Below, in pieces: positions 8,794-18,068 of a stretch of 60,101 bases of DNA. Numbering within the stretch: position 1 is the first letter of the stretch; each line of letters starts with the position of its first letter. The notes below the pieces were generated by a model. The model searched no databases, was not told where the DNA came from, and saw nothing but the letters and a program-made list of their open reading frames with translations. The stretch is taken from assembly GCF_000423245.1 (NCBI RefSeq), contig NZ_AUHP01000015.1:1-60101 (forward strand), given 5' to 3'. The stretch is from Ligilactobacillus ceti DSM 22408 (GTDB lineage Bacteria > Bacillota > Bacilli > Lactobacillales > Lactobacillaceae). The translations under genes and the position numbers were made by a program.

Positions 8794-9537
8794 TTACATA
8801 AACCGAAAAACAACGGCAATCCCTAATCCAAGAGCACCGGCCACCAACAACGCTTCTGTTCCCCGTGCTAAACCACTTAAAATATGCCCAGCTAAAAGAT
8901 CCCGCACAGAATTAGTAATAGGAACCCCTGGAACTAACGGCATTAACGCACCAACGATAATTAAACCAGCATTAACACCAAAACCTAGTTTAACCATCCA
9001 AATACTTGTTAAACCAATCACCACGGCTGCAACGAATTCACTAACAAATCTAAATTTAAAATTCTTATTAATAAAATAAAATAAGAAGTAACCTACTGCA
9101 CTGGCAAGCATCGTTGGCACAAAATCTTGCCAACAAGCACCATACATTACAGCTAAAGTACTACTTACAATAACAGCCGCTAAAATTTGCCACCACATCG
9201 CAAAAAACGCCGGTGCATCACAAAGCTTCAATAATTCTTCTTTCATTTCCACCAGACTAATTGTTTTTGCTTGGAAAGCACGTGATAAATCATTCACTTG
9301 AGCTACTTTCCCTAAATTAATCGTTCTCTTTTCAATAGTTTCAACTTGTGCTCTTTTTTTATGCGGAATCGACATCACAATTCCGGTTGTTGTTTCAAAT
9401 ATTTTCGCATCTTCTGCACCAGCATTGGCAGCAATTCGTTTCAAAGTATCATCAACACGCGTCATATCAGCGCCACTTTCAATCATAATTTTCCCTGCTA
9501 GTAAGACCGTTTCTACTACTAAATCATTTTCATCCAT
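8794..9537 (-). CDS. threonine/serine exporter family, N-terminal half (DUF1212)
   Basis: A 247-residue protein. Residues 1-110 form the soluble ThrE head (VLLAGKIMIESGADMTRVDD and TTTGIVMSIPHKKR), which resembles a hydrolase-like domain. About five membrane helices follow, with the family motif GALMPLVPGVPITNSVRD near residue 200. The start is ATG with GAGGG eight bases upstream. It forms a two-gene exporter with the next gene. Confidence 0.88.
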   Translation of the reverse strand: MDENDLVVETVLLAGKIMIESGADMTRVDDTLKRIAANAGAEDAKIFETTTGIVMSIPHKKRAQVETIEKRTINLGKVAQVNDLSRAFQAKTISLVEMKEELLKLCDAPAFFAMWWQILAAVIVSSTLAVMYGACWQDFVPTMLASAVGYFLFYFINKNFKFRFVSEFVAAVVIGLTSIWMVKLGFGVNAGLIIVGALMPLVPGVPITNSVRDLLAGHILSGLARGTEALLVAGALGLGIAVVFRFM

Positions 9538-9607
9538 TCCATTACCCTCAGCCTTATTCTTCTTTACTTTTTAAAAGTATAGCTTTTTTATTTTGAAAAT
9601 ACTAGCA

Positions 9608-9653
9608 TAAAAAAGGACACACAAGTATTTTTTACTCATGTGTCCTTTTTTTC
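9608..9653 (-). terminator. terminator of the giant adhesin gene
   Basis: AAAAAAGGACACACAAGTA pairs with TACTCATGTGTCCTTTTTT (two mismatches near the loop), with a U run on the minus strand. It lies 40 bp after the adhesin stop codon. Confidence 0.88.
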
Positions 9654-9692
9654 AGCATGTCACTAACTTTGAAAGCTAAGTTTAATCGTTAA

Positions 9693-12600
9693 CTAAGCAG
9701 TTAATTTTCTCCGGAATAACAACATTCCTCCGGCTATCACTAAACCAAGTATTCCCCATAAAATATTCACTGTTTTTTGTGTTTCACCTGTTTTTGGTAA
9801 AACTTTTTGAGCTTTAATTGGTTCTTTTTGATTTGTAATTAGCCCTAAATCAACAACTTGTCCTTCTTGCATAATCACCACTTCTTTAATTTCAGTTGGT
9901 AAAATATAACCTTTCACCGTCTTCATTTCTTTTAGTTGATATTTACCATATACAACATCTTTAAATTCAACAACACCATTTTCATCAGATACTGCTCGAT
10001 ATTTAGTTTTGCCATTTTGTTGTAATTCAAATTCAACACCCGACAAGACTTTACTGTGATTATCACGATCTACTTTCACAAATTTAACAGTACCTTTTTT
10101 CATAGTATTCTTAAATTCACCTGCTTGAATGATTTCTTGATCTTTTTTGACTTCAACCACTTTAACTTCATTCGTTAAATTATAAGCTTCATTAGCGACT
10201 ATTTCTTTCAACTCATATTTACCATATGGAATTTGTTTGAAATGCGCTTGACCATTTTGATCAGTCGTTGCTCGTGCAATTTCTCGATCTTTTTGGAATA
10301 ACCCAAACACTGTGCCAGCAATTTTGATTTGTGGATCAGCTTGATCAACTTTATTTACAATAATATCAGCTTTAATTTTGCGATTAGTTACTTCTTTAGT
10401 TAATGTTTTACCATCTTCACGTATCGCAAATTGATATTCAGTTGGTGATAATACATAATTTTCTAAAGTCTTAATTTCTTTTACAACATAATTTCCATAA
10501 ACCACATTGTTAAAAGTTACTTGACCATTTTGATTTGTAATATCTTCTGCAATTTTTTGTCCCTGATGGAACAACGCAAAAGTTACACCAGCTAATTTTT
10601 CTTTAGTATCGATATCTACTTTTTTAATTGTGATTTGACCCATTTTTAAGCGATTAGTAATTTGACCTAAATCAACAATTTTTTGATCAGCATCGATGTT
10701 AATTGTTTTTTCAACTTTACTTAAGTTGTAATTTTCTAAAGTTTTAATTTCTTTAAGTTGATATTTACCATACTCAACGCCACTAAAAATCACTTCACCT
10801 TGTGCATTTGTTGTTGCATGATATTTTTGTTGACCTTTTTGATATAAACCAAATTCAACACCGGCCAACTTAATTGTTGGATCAGCTTGATCAACTTTCA
10901 CCAATTTAACTTGTCCTTTTTTAATTTGGTTAGCAACCCGACCTAAATCAACAACTTGATCTTGTGTTGTAATTTGGACAGCTTGATTTTGTTTTGGCAA
11001 GCCTTTATAACTTGGTAATGTTTTAACTTCCACCAAATCATATACGCCATATGCAACATCTTTAAATTCTACAACACCTTTAGCATTAGAATTTGCTTGA
11101 TATTTCATTTGTCCATTTTGTTGTAATTCAAAACCAACACCTGCTAAAGTCTTAGTTGGATGATCTTGATCAACCTTGATAAACTTCACAGTTCCGGTGA
11201 TCTTGGCATTTTTCACTTGTTTTCTTATTACTTGTTGATTAGTCTTGATTTCAATCTGAGATAATTTCTTATCTAATCGATCTTTATTGTACCCAATCGG
11301 TGCTGTTTTTTCAGTTAGTTGATACTTGCCGTATGGGACATCATTAAAGATGGCTTTACCTTGTGCATTAGTCGTTGCTTCAAAGACGATTTTTGGATCT
11401 TTTTGATTTGTTAAAGTAAAGACTGCTTTTTCCAATAGTTTTGTTGGATCAGCTTGATCAACTTTTGTAATTTCTACTTGCCCTTTAATCTTCTCATTAG
11501 TAACTTCACCTAAATCTTGCATTGTAGCATTACTAATTTTCACATCTTTAGTAACTTGTGATAAAAGATAACCCTGTTTTGGAGTTATTTCTTTCACAAC
11601 ATATTCACCAAATGGAACGCCTTTAAAAATCGCAACCCCTTGGTCATTTGTTTTCTCAATAGCCCAAGCATTCGCTGCCACTTGTCCTTTATCATCTTTG
11701 GCGAAAATACCAAATTCAACACCTGCTAATTTTTCTTTTGTATCAGCATCTACTTTTGTAACTTTGACATCAGCTTTAATCTTCTCATTAGTAACTTCAC
11801 CTAAATTAATTACTGCCTTACCTGGTTGATCGATAGTTACTGCAATGTCTTTATGATTTAAAACATAACCCGGTAAAGTTGTTAATTCTTTAATGATATA
11901 TGAACCATAAGCAATATCCTTAAATTCAACCAAACCTTGCAAATTAGATTTCGCTTTTTGGATTGGTTTCGTAGCTACCTTATTAGTCACTAAATCTTTT
12001 TCAAAAATACCAAATTCAACACCTGCTAAAGGTTTATGTGTATCAGTGTCAATCTTCTTCAAACTAACATCTCGTTTAATTGGTTTATTTTTAATTTCAA
12101 TCTGAGCTAATGGTTTATCCGAAACAACAATTTCTTGCCCTGCTTGATTTAAAATTTGCTCAAACCCAGTTGGTGCTTTAACTTCTTTTAAAATATATCT
12201 TCCAAATGGTACATCTTTAAATTCCAATTGACCATTAACATCTGTTGTTGCTTCAAAATTAATCTTCGGATCATTTTTATTAATCAAAGTAAATTTAGCG
12301 CCTAATAATGGTTTTTTGATTATTAACTTACCACTTTGATCAGCCGTTAATTCAGAAGAAACTTTCAACAGTTTCACATTCCGTTTTTCTGAAACAATCC
12401 CAAAGTTTTCAATCGCTGTTGGTTGCATTGGTGATAACTCAAATTCATACGATGTAGCTGCAGTTGCTTTTATAGTTTGAGCATTACTTGCTTTTACATT
12501 ATGATCATAATTTTTCTTAGTCATGTCAATCTGAGCCGTCTTTACAAACCGAACCGCATATTGTCCACGTCGGAAAACTTCAAAATGATAATGTCCGTTT

Positions 12601-15600
12601 TCATCTGTCGTTGTAGCTGGAATATCATTTCCTTGATAATCCTTAGCAACTTTCCCTGTCTTGACATCAATTAATTGTAATTTTTGACGAGCAACACCAT
12701 CTTCATCCGCGCGCATTAAACCATCTTTATTTAAATCTTTAAAAATAGTCCCGCTCACTTCATACTTCGTATAATTAACACTAACGGTATTACCTTCTGA
12801 ATAAATTGTGCCATCCGTTGAAATCGCCACCGAATTCACAGCAGTATCTTGATTAGCAATTAATTTTTTATCATAAGGAATCTTACATTCTACAACAAAT
12901 CTTACTTCTGTTTTAGACTTAACAACTTGTCCTGGTTTTAATTCTAGTTTTATACTTTTTACTTGAGAAAAATCTTTAACTTGATCTTTAGTTAACCACT
13001 TACCATCACGCGTTGCTTTAAATGTTTTTCCTTGTGGCACTAATTGATAATACACCGCAAATCGTTCTAAAGATTTTTTATTAGCTGGAATATCCTCTAA
13101 AGCTTTAACTAATGGTGTAGCAAATTTTGATTGCCGTAGTGTGTAAATCCCCTTTTGATTTGGTGCAATCGAATGATCTCCAACAAATGGGAATGTATCA
13201 ATTACATAAGCATTTTTAGCATCAGCAATCGTATTATTATAAACTTTCAATTCATAATAGAAACTATATCCTAAATCACCTGTAGCCATTAATCCCATAT
13301 TATCAGCAGCTGCTGTATAACCAACACGTTTACTTGTAATTAATTCCAATGGTGGAATGTAATTAATATATGATTTAGCACGCATCAAAATTTCATTACG
13401 ATCACCATTATTATTCAAATCTAATTTATCAATATATTCAATATTAGATATATACGGTTTAATAATATCGTTATCGGGATAGACAACAAATGTTTCAATA
13501 AGATTATTTCCACGTTCGGCTTGTGGTGTAGCTTCAATTTCTGTTCTAATATCTAAATCTTTAAAACCATCTTTATCAGGAATAAACTCTTCCACATCAT
13601 AAATCACCGCTGTTCGGCCAGTATTTTTAAAATTTTGAATAATTGTTGGTTCTTTACTACTCAAGGTTGGACCGCTTTTATACGCTACTTTATGATACTT
13701 AAACGCTGGTGGTAATAACTGAATTACTTTAACGTTTTTGACTGGTTTTTTACTCAATGGTCCCCAATTACCTAAATTCCAATTAAAACGAACATCACTA
13801 CGATATGTTAAATATGTGCCTGTACTAGAATAAGCTACTGTTTGATTGCCACTATCAGTTACATACGCACGCGGCGCTAATGGTTCTAAACTTGTATACC
13901 CATAACCACCACTATAACTATCTGTTGTTAATACAAAACCTTTCTGAGACGTATTTTGAGTTAAACCAACACCACTTTTATGAACTAGATTTGCTTGTCC
14001 ATAATAAGTTTGTCTATCTTTATAAACACGATCTTTAAAATCTTGAATCACTTGTTTAGTCGGTTGTGTTCCAGTATAGAATTGAAGGTTCATATTATTT
14101 AAAATTAATGGTTTTTCAAATTCTAAACTTAATTTAACGTATTTTCTTTGCTTATCATCAATCGTAATTTTTTGTTGATACTTAATATTTTTGGCAATAA
14201 CTTCTTTACTACCATCTTCTTTAATTCCGTATAAAACATTTTTAGAATTAATTTGTTTAATAACTTCTTGTTTTAATTCTTGGCCTCGCTGACTACTTAA
14301 ATTACCGTTAGGTTCGACTGAGGCCACTTCATAAGTATAATAGTAAAGTTTATTTTTTTGTCTTGTTTCCAAAACATCAATAACAGATGAAACAGCTTCA
14401 ACAATCCCGTTATCTTTATTAGTTAAACTAGATCCATTATTATTAGCCTTTAAATGTGTAACATAAAATAAACCATGTTTATTTTGTGAATCACCATACT
14501 TATCATAATATTGATCTCCTAAAATAGTATATTTACCTTCATCCAACCAATATTTAAAAGGCTTAGAACTCCTACTGTTAAGATTATCTTTATAAATTAC
14601 TAAACCATGTTTCTTTTTAAACTCAATACCTCTAAATTTCACATGTGCTACTCTTTTTGGTAATGCTCGTTCTGTTGGTAACCCGGCATCCACATAATAT
14701 TCAACTGGTAAGTCAACTATTTTCCCAAATGGAATATCTGTAAACAAAAGTTTTGGACAATAATATTGACCATAATGATCATTCATTCGCCAATCAGGCC
14801 CACTAGCTCCTGTCTTCGTTGTAATTAACGTCATAGTGCGATCTTTTTCATTCCATTGCCAATTTTTACCAGCTTTATCAGCTAAACTAACCCCTTTTGG
14901 TAAATGAACAACTGTTTTAAGATTTTTAGGTCGATGAATCGAAACTTTTTTAACACCTTCTAATTCTTTTTTAGTTAATAAAACTGTCGGTGACCAATAA
15001 ATCCAAACATCTTTCCCTGGTTTTCCAGTTGTTTTAGCTCCTTCATCTACATTAACATCATAAATATTTACACAATTAGTATTGGTATCAATTTTTTTAC
15101 CACTGTTTAACGGCTCTCTTGAATCAGGATTATAAGCACGAATATCAGAATAGTTATATTTAAAATCTGTTTTACGGAATTTATATGTTTTTTCTGTTTT
15201 ATATAATACTTTTTGGTGATCCGTACCACCTAACATATCAAATTTAACTGTTAGAGTATCTCCGTTATTTGTCGGATCAATTTTTACTTCAAACGGAAAT
15301 GGGAATGTTACCCGCGCTCCCCCTGCTAATTCATCAAACATATATAAAACATAATAATTATGTTCAATATCTAAATGAAACGCATCTTTTAATTTAATAT
15401 ACATTTCTTTAGCAGTTTTAGTTTCAATTTTCAAACCTTGATAATCATAGACATACTTTTTACCTTGTTTAAATAACCGCATTGCTTTTTCATATTGAGC
15501 ATTCGAAGCATTTGCTCCATAAGAAAATTGAATTGTTTGTTGTGCTTTTTGTGAATCAATAAAAGTCGGCGATGTAATATCCGCACTCTTTGGAACAGTA

Positions 15601-15848
15601 AGTCTTAACCACGGTTGCTTAATGGAAGCTCCTGAACCAGAAATTTCACAATCAGCTGCAGCTGGTACTTTGTGACCCACCCAAAATTCTGTATCATGAT
15701 TAATCTGATCATTATCATCCAAATTGACAATTTGTAATGTTGTCCTTAAAGTTGTATTTCCGGCATGAACCACCCCTGTTACTAAATTTGGGATAATCAT
15801 TATCAAAACCATAAAAACATGGATGATATTGAGTATTTTTTGCTTCAT
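9693..15848 (-). CDS. giant LPXTG-anchored SpaA/Cna-B repeat adhesin
   Basis: A 2051-residue surface protein. Residues 1-29 are a signal peptide. Residues about 30-1025 are a large head with no family I can name; it contains many beta-type stretches and probably binds a host or matrix target. Residues about 1028-1150 form an SdrD-B-like domain (SGTIFKDLNKDGLMRADEDG). Nine tandem SpaA/Cna-B domains of about 95 residues follow (about 1154-2010). Then come LPKTG near residue 2019, a membrane helix and a positive tail, so sortase A should attach it to peptidoglycan. The start is ATG behind AAGGAGG. No sortase or pilin partner is next to it, so a monomeric stalked adhesin is more likely than a pilus subunit. 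The sequence has no frameshift despite its length. Confidence 0.9.
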   Translation of the reverse strand: MKQKILNIIHVFMVLIMIIPNLVTGVVHAGNTTLRTTLQIVNLDDNDQINHDTEFWVGHKVPAAADCEISGSGASIKQPWLRLTVPKSADITSPTFIDSQKAQQTIQFSYGANASNAQYEKAMRLFKQGKKYVYDYQGLKIETKTAKEMYIKLKDAFHLDIEHNYYVLYMFDELAGGARVTFPFPFEVKIDPTNNGDTLTVKFDMLGGTDHQKVLYKTEKTYKFRKTDFKYNYSDIRAYNPDSREPLNSGKKIDTNTNCVNIYDVNVDEGAKTTGKPGKDVWIYWSPTVLLTKKELEGVKKVSIHRPKNLKTVVHLPKGVSLADKAGKNWQWNEKDRTMTLITTKTGASGPDWRMNDHYGQYYCPKLLFTDIPFGKIVDLPVEYYVDAGLPTERALPKRVAHVKFRGIEFKKKHGLVIYKDNLNSRSSKPFKYWLDEGKYTILGDQYYDKYGDSQNKHGLFYVTHLKANNNGSSLTNKDNGIVEAVSSVIDVLETRQKNKLYYYTYEVASVEPNGNLSSQRGQELKQEVIKQINSKNVLYGIKEDGSKEVIAKNIKYQQKITIDDKQRKYVKLSLEFEKPLILNNMNLQFYTGTQPTKQVIQDFKDRVYKDRQTYYGQANLVHKSGVGLTQNTSQKGFVLTTDSYSGGYGYTSLEPLAPRAYVTDSGNQTVAYSSTGTYLTYRSDVRFNWNLGNWGPLSKKPVKNVKVIQLLPPAFKYHKVAYKSGPTLSSKEPTIIQNFKNTGRTAVIYDVEEFIPDKDGFKDLDIRTEIEATPQAERGNNLIETFVVYPDNDIIKPYISNIEYIDKLDLNNNGDRNEILMRAKSYINYIPPLELITSKRVGYTAAADNMGLMATGDLGYSFYYELKVYNNTIADAKNAYVIDTFPFVGDHSIAPNQKGIYTLRQSKFATPLVKALEDIPANKKSLERFAVYYQLVPQGKTFKATRDGKWLTKDQVKDFSQVKSIKLELKPGQVVKSKTEVRFVVECKIPYDKKLIANQDTAVNSVAISTDGTIYSEGNTVSVNYTKYEVSGTIFKDLNKDGLMRADEDGVARQKLQLIDVKTGKVAKDYQGNDIPATTTDENGHYHFEVFRRGQYAVRFVKTAQIDMTKKNYDHNVKASNAQTIKATAATSYEFELSPMQPTAIENFGIVSEKRNVKLLKVSSELTADQSGKLIIKKPLLGAKFTLINKNDPKINFEATTDVNGQLEFKDVPFGRYILKEVKAPTGFEQILNQAGQEIVVSDKPLAQIEIKNKPIKRDVSLKKIDTDTHKPLAGVEFGIFEKDLVTNKVATKPIQKAKSNLQGLVEFKDIAYGSYIIKELTTLPGYVLNHKDIAVTIDQPGKAVINLGEVTNEKIKADVKVTKVDADTKEKLAGVEFGIFAKDDKGQVAANAWAIEKTNDQGVAIFKGVPFGEYVVKEITPKQGYLLSQVTKDVKISNATMQDLGEVTNEKIKGQVEITKVDQADPTKLLEKAVFTLTNQKDPKIVFEATTNAQGKAIFNDVPYGKYQLTEKTAPIGYNKDRLDKKLSQIEIKTNQQVIRKQVKNAKITGTVKFIKVDQDHPTKTLAGVGFELQQNGQMKYQANSNAKGVVEFKDVAYGVYDLVEVKTLPSYKGLPKQNQAVQITTQDQVVDLGRVANQIKKGQVKLVKVDQADPTIKLAGVEFGLYQKGQQKYHATTNAQGEVIFSGVEYGKYQLKEIKTLENYNLSKVEKTINIDADQKIVDLGQITNRLKMGQITIKKVDIDTKEKLAGVTFALFHQGQKIAEDITNQNGQVTFNNVVYGNYVVKEIKTLENYVLSPTEYQFAIREDGKTLTKEVTNRKIKADIIVNKVDQADPQIKIAGTVFGLFQKDREIARATTDQNGQAHFKQIPYGKYELKEIVANEAYNLTNEVKVVEVKKDQEIIQAGEFKNTMKKGTVKFVKVDRDNHSKVLSGVEFELQQNGKTKYRAVSDENGVVEFKDVVYGKYQLKEMKTVKGYILPTEIKEVVIMQEGQVVDLGLITNQKEPIKAQKVLPKTGETQKTVNILWGILGLVIAGGMLLFRRKLTA
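9811..12386 (-). repeat. nine tandem SpaA/Cna-B repeats within the adhesin gene
   Basis: Nine consecutive coding units of roughly 280-300 bp. Each protein unit opens with a Lys in a xKVD-like strand, carries Glu in a KEIxxxxxY-like strand, and ends with Asn in a VTNxK-like strand. These are the residues used for intramolecular isopeptide bonds in this fold. Units 5 and 9 are especially alike (TVKFIKVDQ and TVKFVKVDR openings, ELQQNG cores), as are the openings of units 4, 6 and 8 (KVDQADP). This suggests growth by duplication. Boundaries are approximate. Confidence 0.85.
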
Positions 15849-15935
15849 TAGCCTTCCTCCTTGAATAATTAATATCTGTATTCAAAATTATTTTTTCTAT
15901 TTCATCCACAGATCAACTCTTTTCACCTTTTAAAC

Positions 15936-15941
15936 ATTATA
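15936..15941 (-). promoter_or_regulatory. probable -10 element of the adhesin gene
   Basis: Minus strand TATAAT at 15936-15941, about 88 bp before the ATG. I find no convincing -35 at 16-18 bp, so the promoter may need an activator. The rest of the 238-bp gap between the adhesin and cspA holds only this leader and the cspA terminator. Confidence 0.4.
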
Positions 15942-16006
15942 AATAACTTATTCCAAGCATTATCTGGCTCTTAATCCCAATCACAACCAAACAAATTTAA
16001 AGATAA

Positions 16007-16052
16007 CAAAAAAGGAACGAAAACACTTATTACTAATTATCTTCGTTCCTTG
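16007..16052 (-). terminator. terminator of cspA
   Basis: AAGGAACGAA (16012-16021) pairs with TTCGTTCCTT (16042-16051), followed by U-rich sequence on the minus strand. Confidence 0.8.
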
Positions 16053-16086
16053 AACATTTTTAAATTTTATTGTTTAAAAAATGTGA

Positions 16087-16287
16087 TTAGCCTTTAACAA
16101 CGTTAACTGCTTGTGGTCCACGGTCGCTTTCTTCTACGTCGAAAGAAACTGCTTGACCTTCATCTAAAGTTTTGAAACCGTCACCTTGGATTGCTGAGAA
16201 GTGAACGAAAACGTCACTACCGTCTTGACGTGTAATAAAACCAAAACCTTTATCTGCGTTAAACCATTTTACTGTACCTTGTTCCAT
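16087..16287 (-). CDS. cspA: cold shock protein
   Basis: A 66-residue single-stranded nucleic-acid-binding protein that acts as an RNA chaperone. The cold-shock fold is complete: RNP1 is KGFGFI and RNP2 is VFVHF, in [18 protein letters not shown] and onward. I start at 16287 because AAGGAGG lies eight bases upstream; the in-frame ATG three codons earlier abuts the ribosome site. The high-expression codon use and long leader fit a major cold-shock protein. Monocistronic. Confidence 0.97.
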   Translation of the reverse strand: MEQGTVKWFNADKGFGFITRQDGSDVFVHFSAIQGDGFKTLDEGQAVSFDVEESDRGPQAVNVVKG

Positions 16288-16405
16288 ATTGAACATCCTC
16301 CTTAGTACTAATTCATTAGTACTTCTTTAGTTGTAATTCTGATTGGTACTTAATGAAGGTGTTCCGTTGAAACATCCTAACCACAATAACCCATACCAAA
16401 ATACA
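16288..16405 (-). promoter_or_regulatory. cspA 5' leader
   Basis: About 118 nt of untranslated leader between the predicted transcription start and the ATG. Long leaders on csp genes commonly act as RNA thermosensors. Here the sequence contains ATTAGTAC/GTACTAAT-type complementary stretches flanking the ribosome site region (16302-16322), which could mask it at higher temperature. The thermosensor role is inferred. Confidence 0.45.
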
Positions 16406-16411
16406 ATACTT

Positions 16412-16441
16412 AGTATAGCACACAAAATAGCACTTGTACAA
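16412..16441 (-). promoter_or_regulatory. cspA promoter
   Basis: Minus strand: -35 TTGTAC at 16436-16441, an 18-bp spacer, and -10 TATACT at 16412-16417, preceded by TG in the extended position (TGCTATACT). Confidence 0.65.
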
Positions 16442-16443
16442 TT

Positions 16444-17091
16444 TTATTTTACAAATATATAATGACCGGCTTTATATCCGATTTGTTTAACCTCATTAGT
16501 TGTTAAATTTTCTAAAGTGATTGGACCTTCAAAAGGCGCTTTCTTCAAGACTTTAACCCGGTTTCCAATTTGCAAATCAAGCTCATCAATATAGTTTAAA
16601 AGTTCCTGATTATCTATAAATCGATCAATAATTAAAACTTCATTTTCTTGAGCTTGAGCTAACATTTGTTGACTACCCTCAGCATAACTACCATCTTTTT
16701 TCGGGATAATGCCACCGTGCGGACATTTTGTTGGATATCCCAAAAATGCATCTAACCGATCAATTAAAATTTCACTTGTTCCATGTTCTAAAACTTCCGC
16801 ATCATCATGAACTTCGGATAATTTATAACCTAACTTAGTCATTAAAAAAGTTTCCCATAACCGATGACGACGCACTAAACGTTCTGCGATTTCTGTTCCG
16901 GCCGGTGTTAACTTCGTTCCAGAATAAGGAGTATGTTCAACTAAACCATCTTTAACTAATTTTCCAACCATTTCAGTAACTGAGCCAGCTGCAATATTCA
17001 ACCCGTGGGCGATTTTTTTATTTGAAACTTTTTGATCTTTGCCACCTAATTCGAAAATGATTTTTAAATAATCTTCTTTTTTAGGAGTCAT
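16444..17091 (-). CDS. mntR: DtxR/MntR family metal-dependent transcriptional regulator
   Basis: A 215-residue metalloregulator that normally represses manganese or iron uptake genes when the metal is plentiful. Residues 1-60 form the winged helix (NKKIAHGLNIAAGSVTEMVGK). Residues about 65-140 form the dimer and metal-binding domain with RRHRLWETFL, HDDAEVLEHGTSE and CPHGGIIP, the usual ligand stretches. Residues about 145-215 are a C-terminal SH3-like FeoA domain, so it belongs to the long (IdeR/ScaR-like) form rather than the short Bacillus MntR. Its target transporter is not in the window; the nearby zinc importer has a Zur-type box instead. Confidence 0.9.
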   Translation of the reverse strand: MTPKKEDYLKIIFELGGKDQKVSNKKIAHGLNIAAGSVTEMVGKLVKDGLVEHTPYSGTKLTPAGTEIAERLVRRHRLWETFLMTKLGYKLSEVHDDAEVLEHGTSEILIDRLDAFLGYPTKCPHGGIIPKKDGSYAEGSQQMLAQAQENEVLIIDRFIDNQELLNYIDELDLQIGNRVKVLKKAPFEGPITLENLTTNEVKQIGYKAGHYIFVK

Positions 17092-17165
17092 TTTGCCACC
17101 TCAATTCTTTTTGGTTATCCCTATCTTTTCTTATCTTATAATTATAACAAAATCCAAACGGCTTT

Positions 17166-18068
17166 TTAAACCCTTTTTCGAGCATCCAATTGCGCCAAGG
17201 CAGCTTTAAAATCCGCAGGCAATTCACTTATAAATTGCAATTCGGTTTTCGTAAAAGGATCAACAAACTGCAACTTATAGGCATGTAAAGCTTGGCGTTG
17301 AATAATCGTTTGTGGACCTTGATATAATTCATCACCATATAAAGGATGACCTAATGATGTAAAATGAGCTCTAATTTGATGTGTCCGCCCAGTTAGCAAT
17401 TGTACTTGTACTAATGCACCTTGATCTTGATAATCTTGCACCACTTGATATTTAGTTTGAGCATTTTTACCATCTGATTGAATTTCATAAGCATAACTAT
17501 TCTCTTTACGTCCTAAAGGAGCATCGATAAGTGCTGTTTTTTCAATTAATTCTCCACTAACCAAAGCATAATATTCTTTATGAATTTGTTTTTGAGCAGC
17601 TGTAGTTGTTAATAAACCTTGAGCTACACGGTGTTTAGCAATCAACATCACACCACTTGTAAAGCGATCTAAACGAGTAATCACATGGGGAACTAAATCA
17701 GTCGCACCTTGTTGTAGTAAATACCCTTTAACGCGATTAACCATCGTATCTTGACGATCACTTGGTCCTGGAACACTAGTCACCCCAGCTGGCTTATTGA
17801 CTACTAACCAATTAGAATCTTCATAATAAATTTCTAAAGGTTCTGAACTTGGTGGCACATTTTCATCCGCTTTTTCTGGTGGTAATTCTAACGTAACTGC
17901 GACTGGTTGCTTAATTACTGTATTCAAAGGGACTTGTTTTTGTTCCAAATACACTGTCCCCACACCTTTTTTCATTGTTTTGATTAACCGTTGACTAATT
18001 CCTTGAGCTAATAAAAACTTTTGGACAGTAATTTGCTTATGATCTTTTTTTTGCCAAGTCAGTTTCAT
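17166..18068 (-). CDS. RluA family pseudouridine synthase
   Basis: Isomerises specific uridines in rRNA or tRNA to pseudouridine. The 300-residue protein has an N-terminal S4-like region (1-70) and a catalytic domain (about 85-290). The catalytic Asp lies in VITRLDRFTSGVMLIAK, where the more usual HRLDxxTSG is varied to TRLDRFTSG. GRTHQIRAHFTSLGHPLYGD is the conserved C-terminal motif. In Firmicutes proteins of this type are often listed as RluD or YjbO/YlyB-like; the exact target base cannot be assigned. It is followed, in the direction of transcription, by the mntR promoter region. It abuts the upstream membrane protein gene without a gap and is likely coupled to it. Confidence 0.88.
   Translation of the reverse strand: MKLTWQKKDHKQITVQKFLLAQGISQRLIKTMKKGVGTVYLEQKQVPLNTVIKQPVAVTLELPPEKADENVPPSSEPLEIYYEDSNWLVVNKPAGVTSVPGPSDRQDTMVNRVKGYLLQQGATDLVPHVITRLDRFTSGVMLIAKHRVAQGLLTTTAAQKQIHKEYYALVSGELIEKTALIDAPLGRKENSYAYEIQSDGKNAQTKYQVVQDYQDQGALVQVQLLTGRTHQIRAHFTSLGHPLYGDELYQGPQTIIQRQALHAYKLQFVDPFTKTELQFISELPADFKAALAQLDARKRV

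Noticed and set aside
15715-15909. A 64-codon frame starting at GTG in the adhesin leader
   Set aside because: It overlaps the signal-peptide coding part of the adhesin in another frame, has no ribosome site, and its GTG lies in the untranslated leader.
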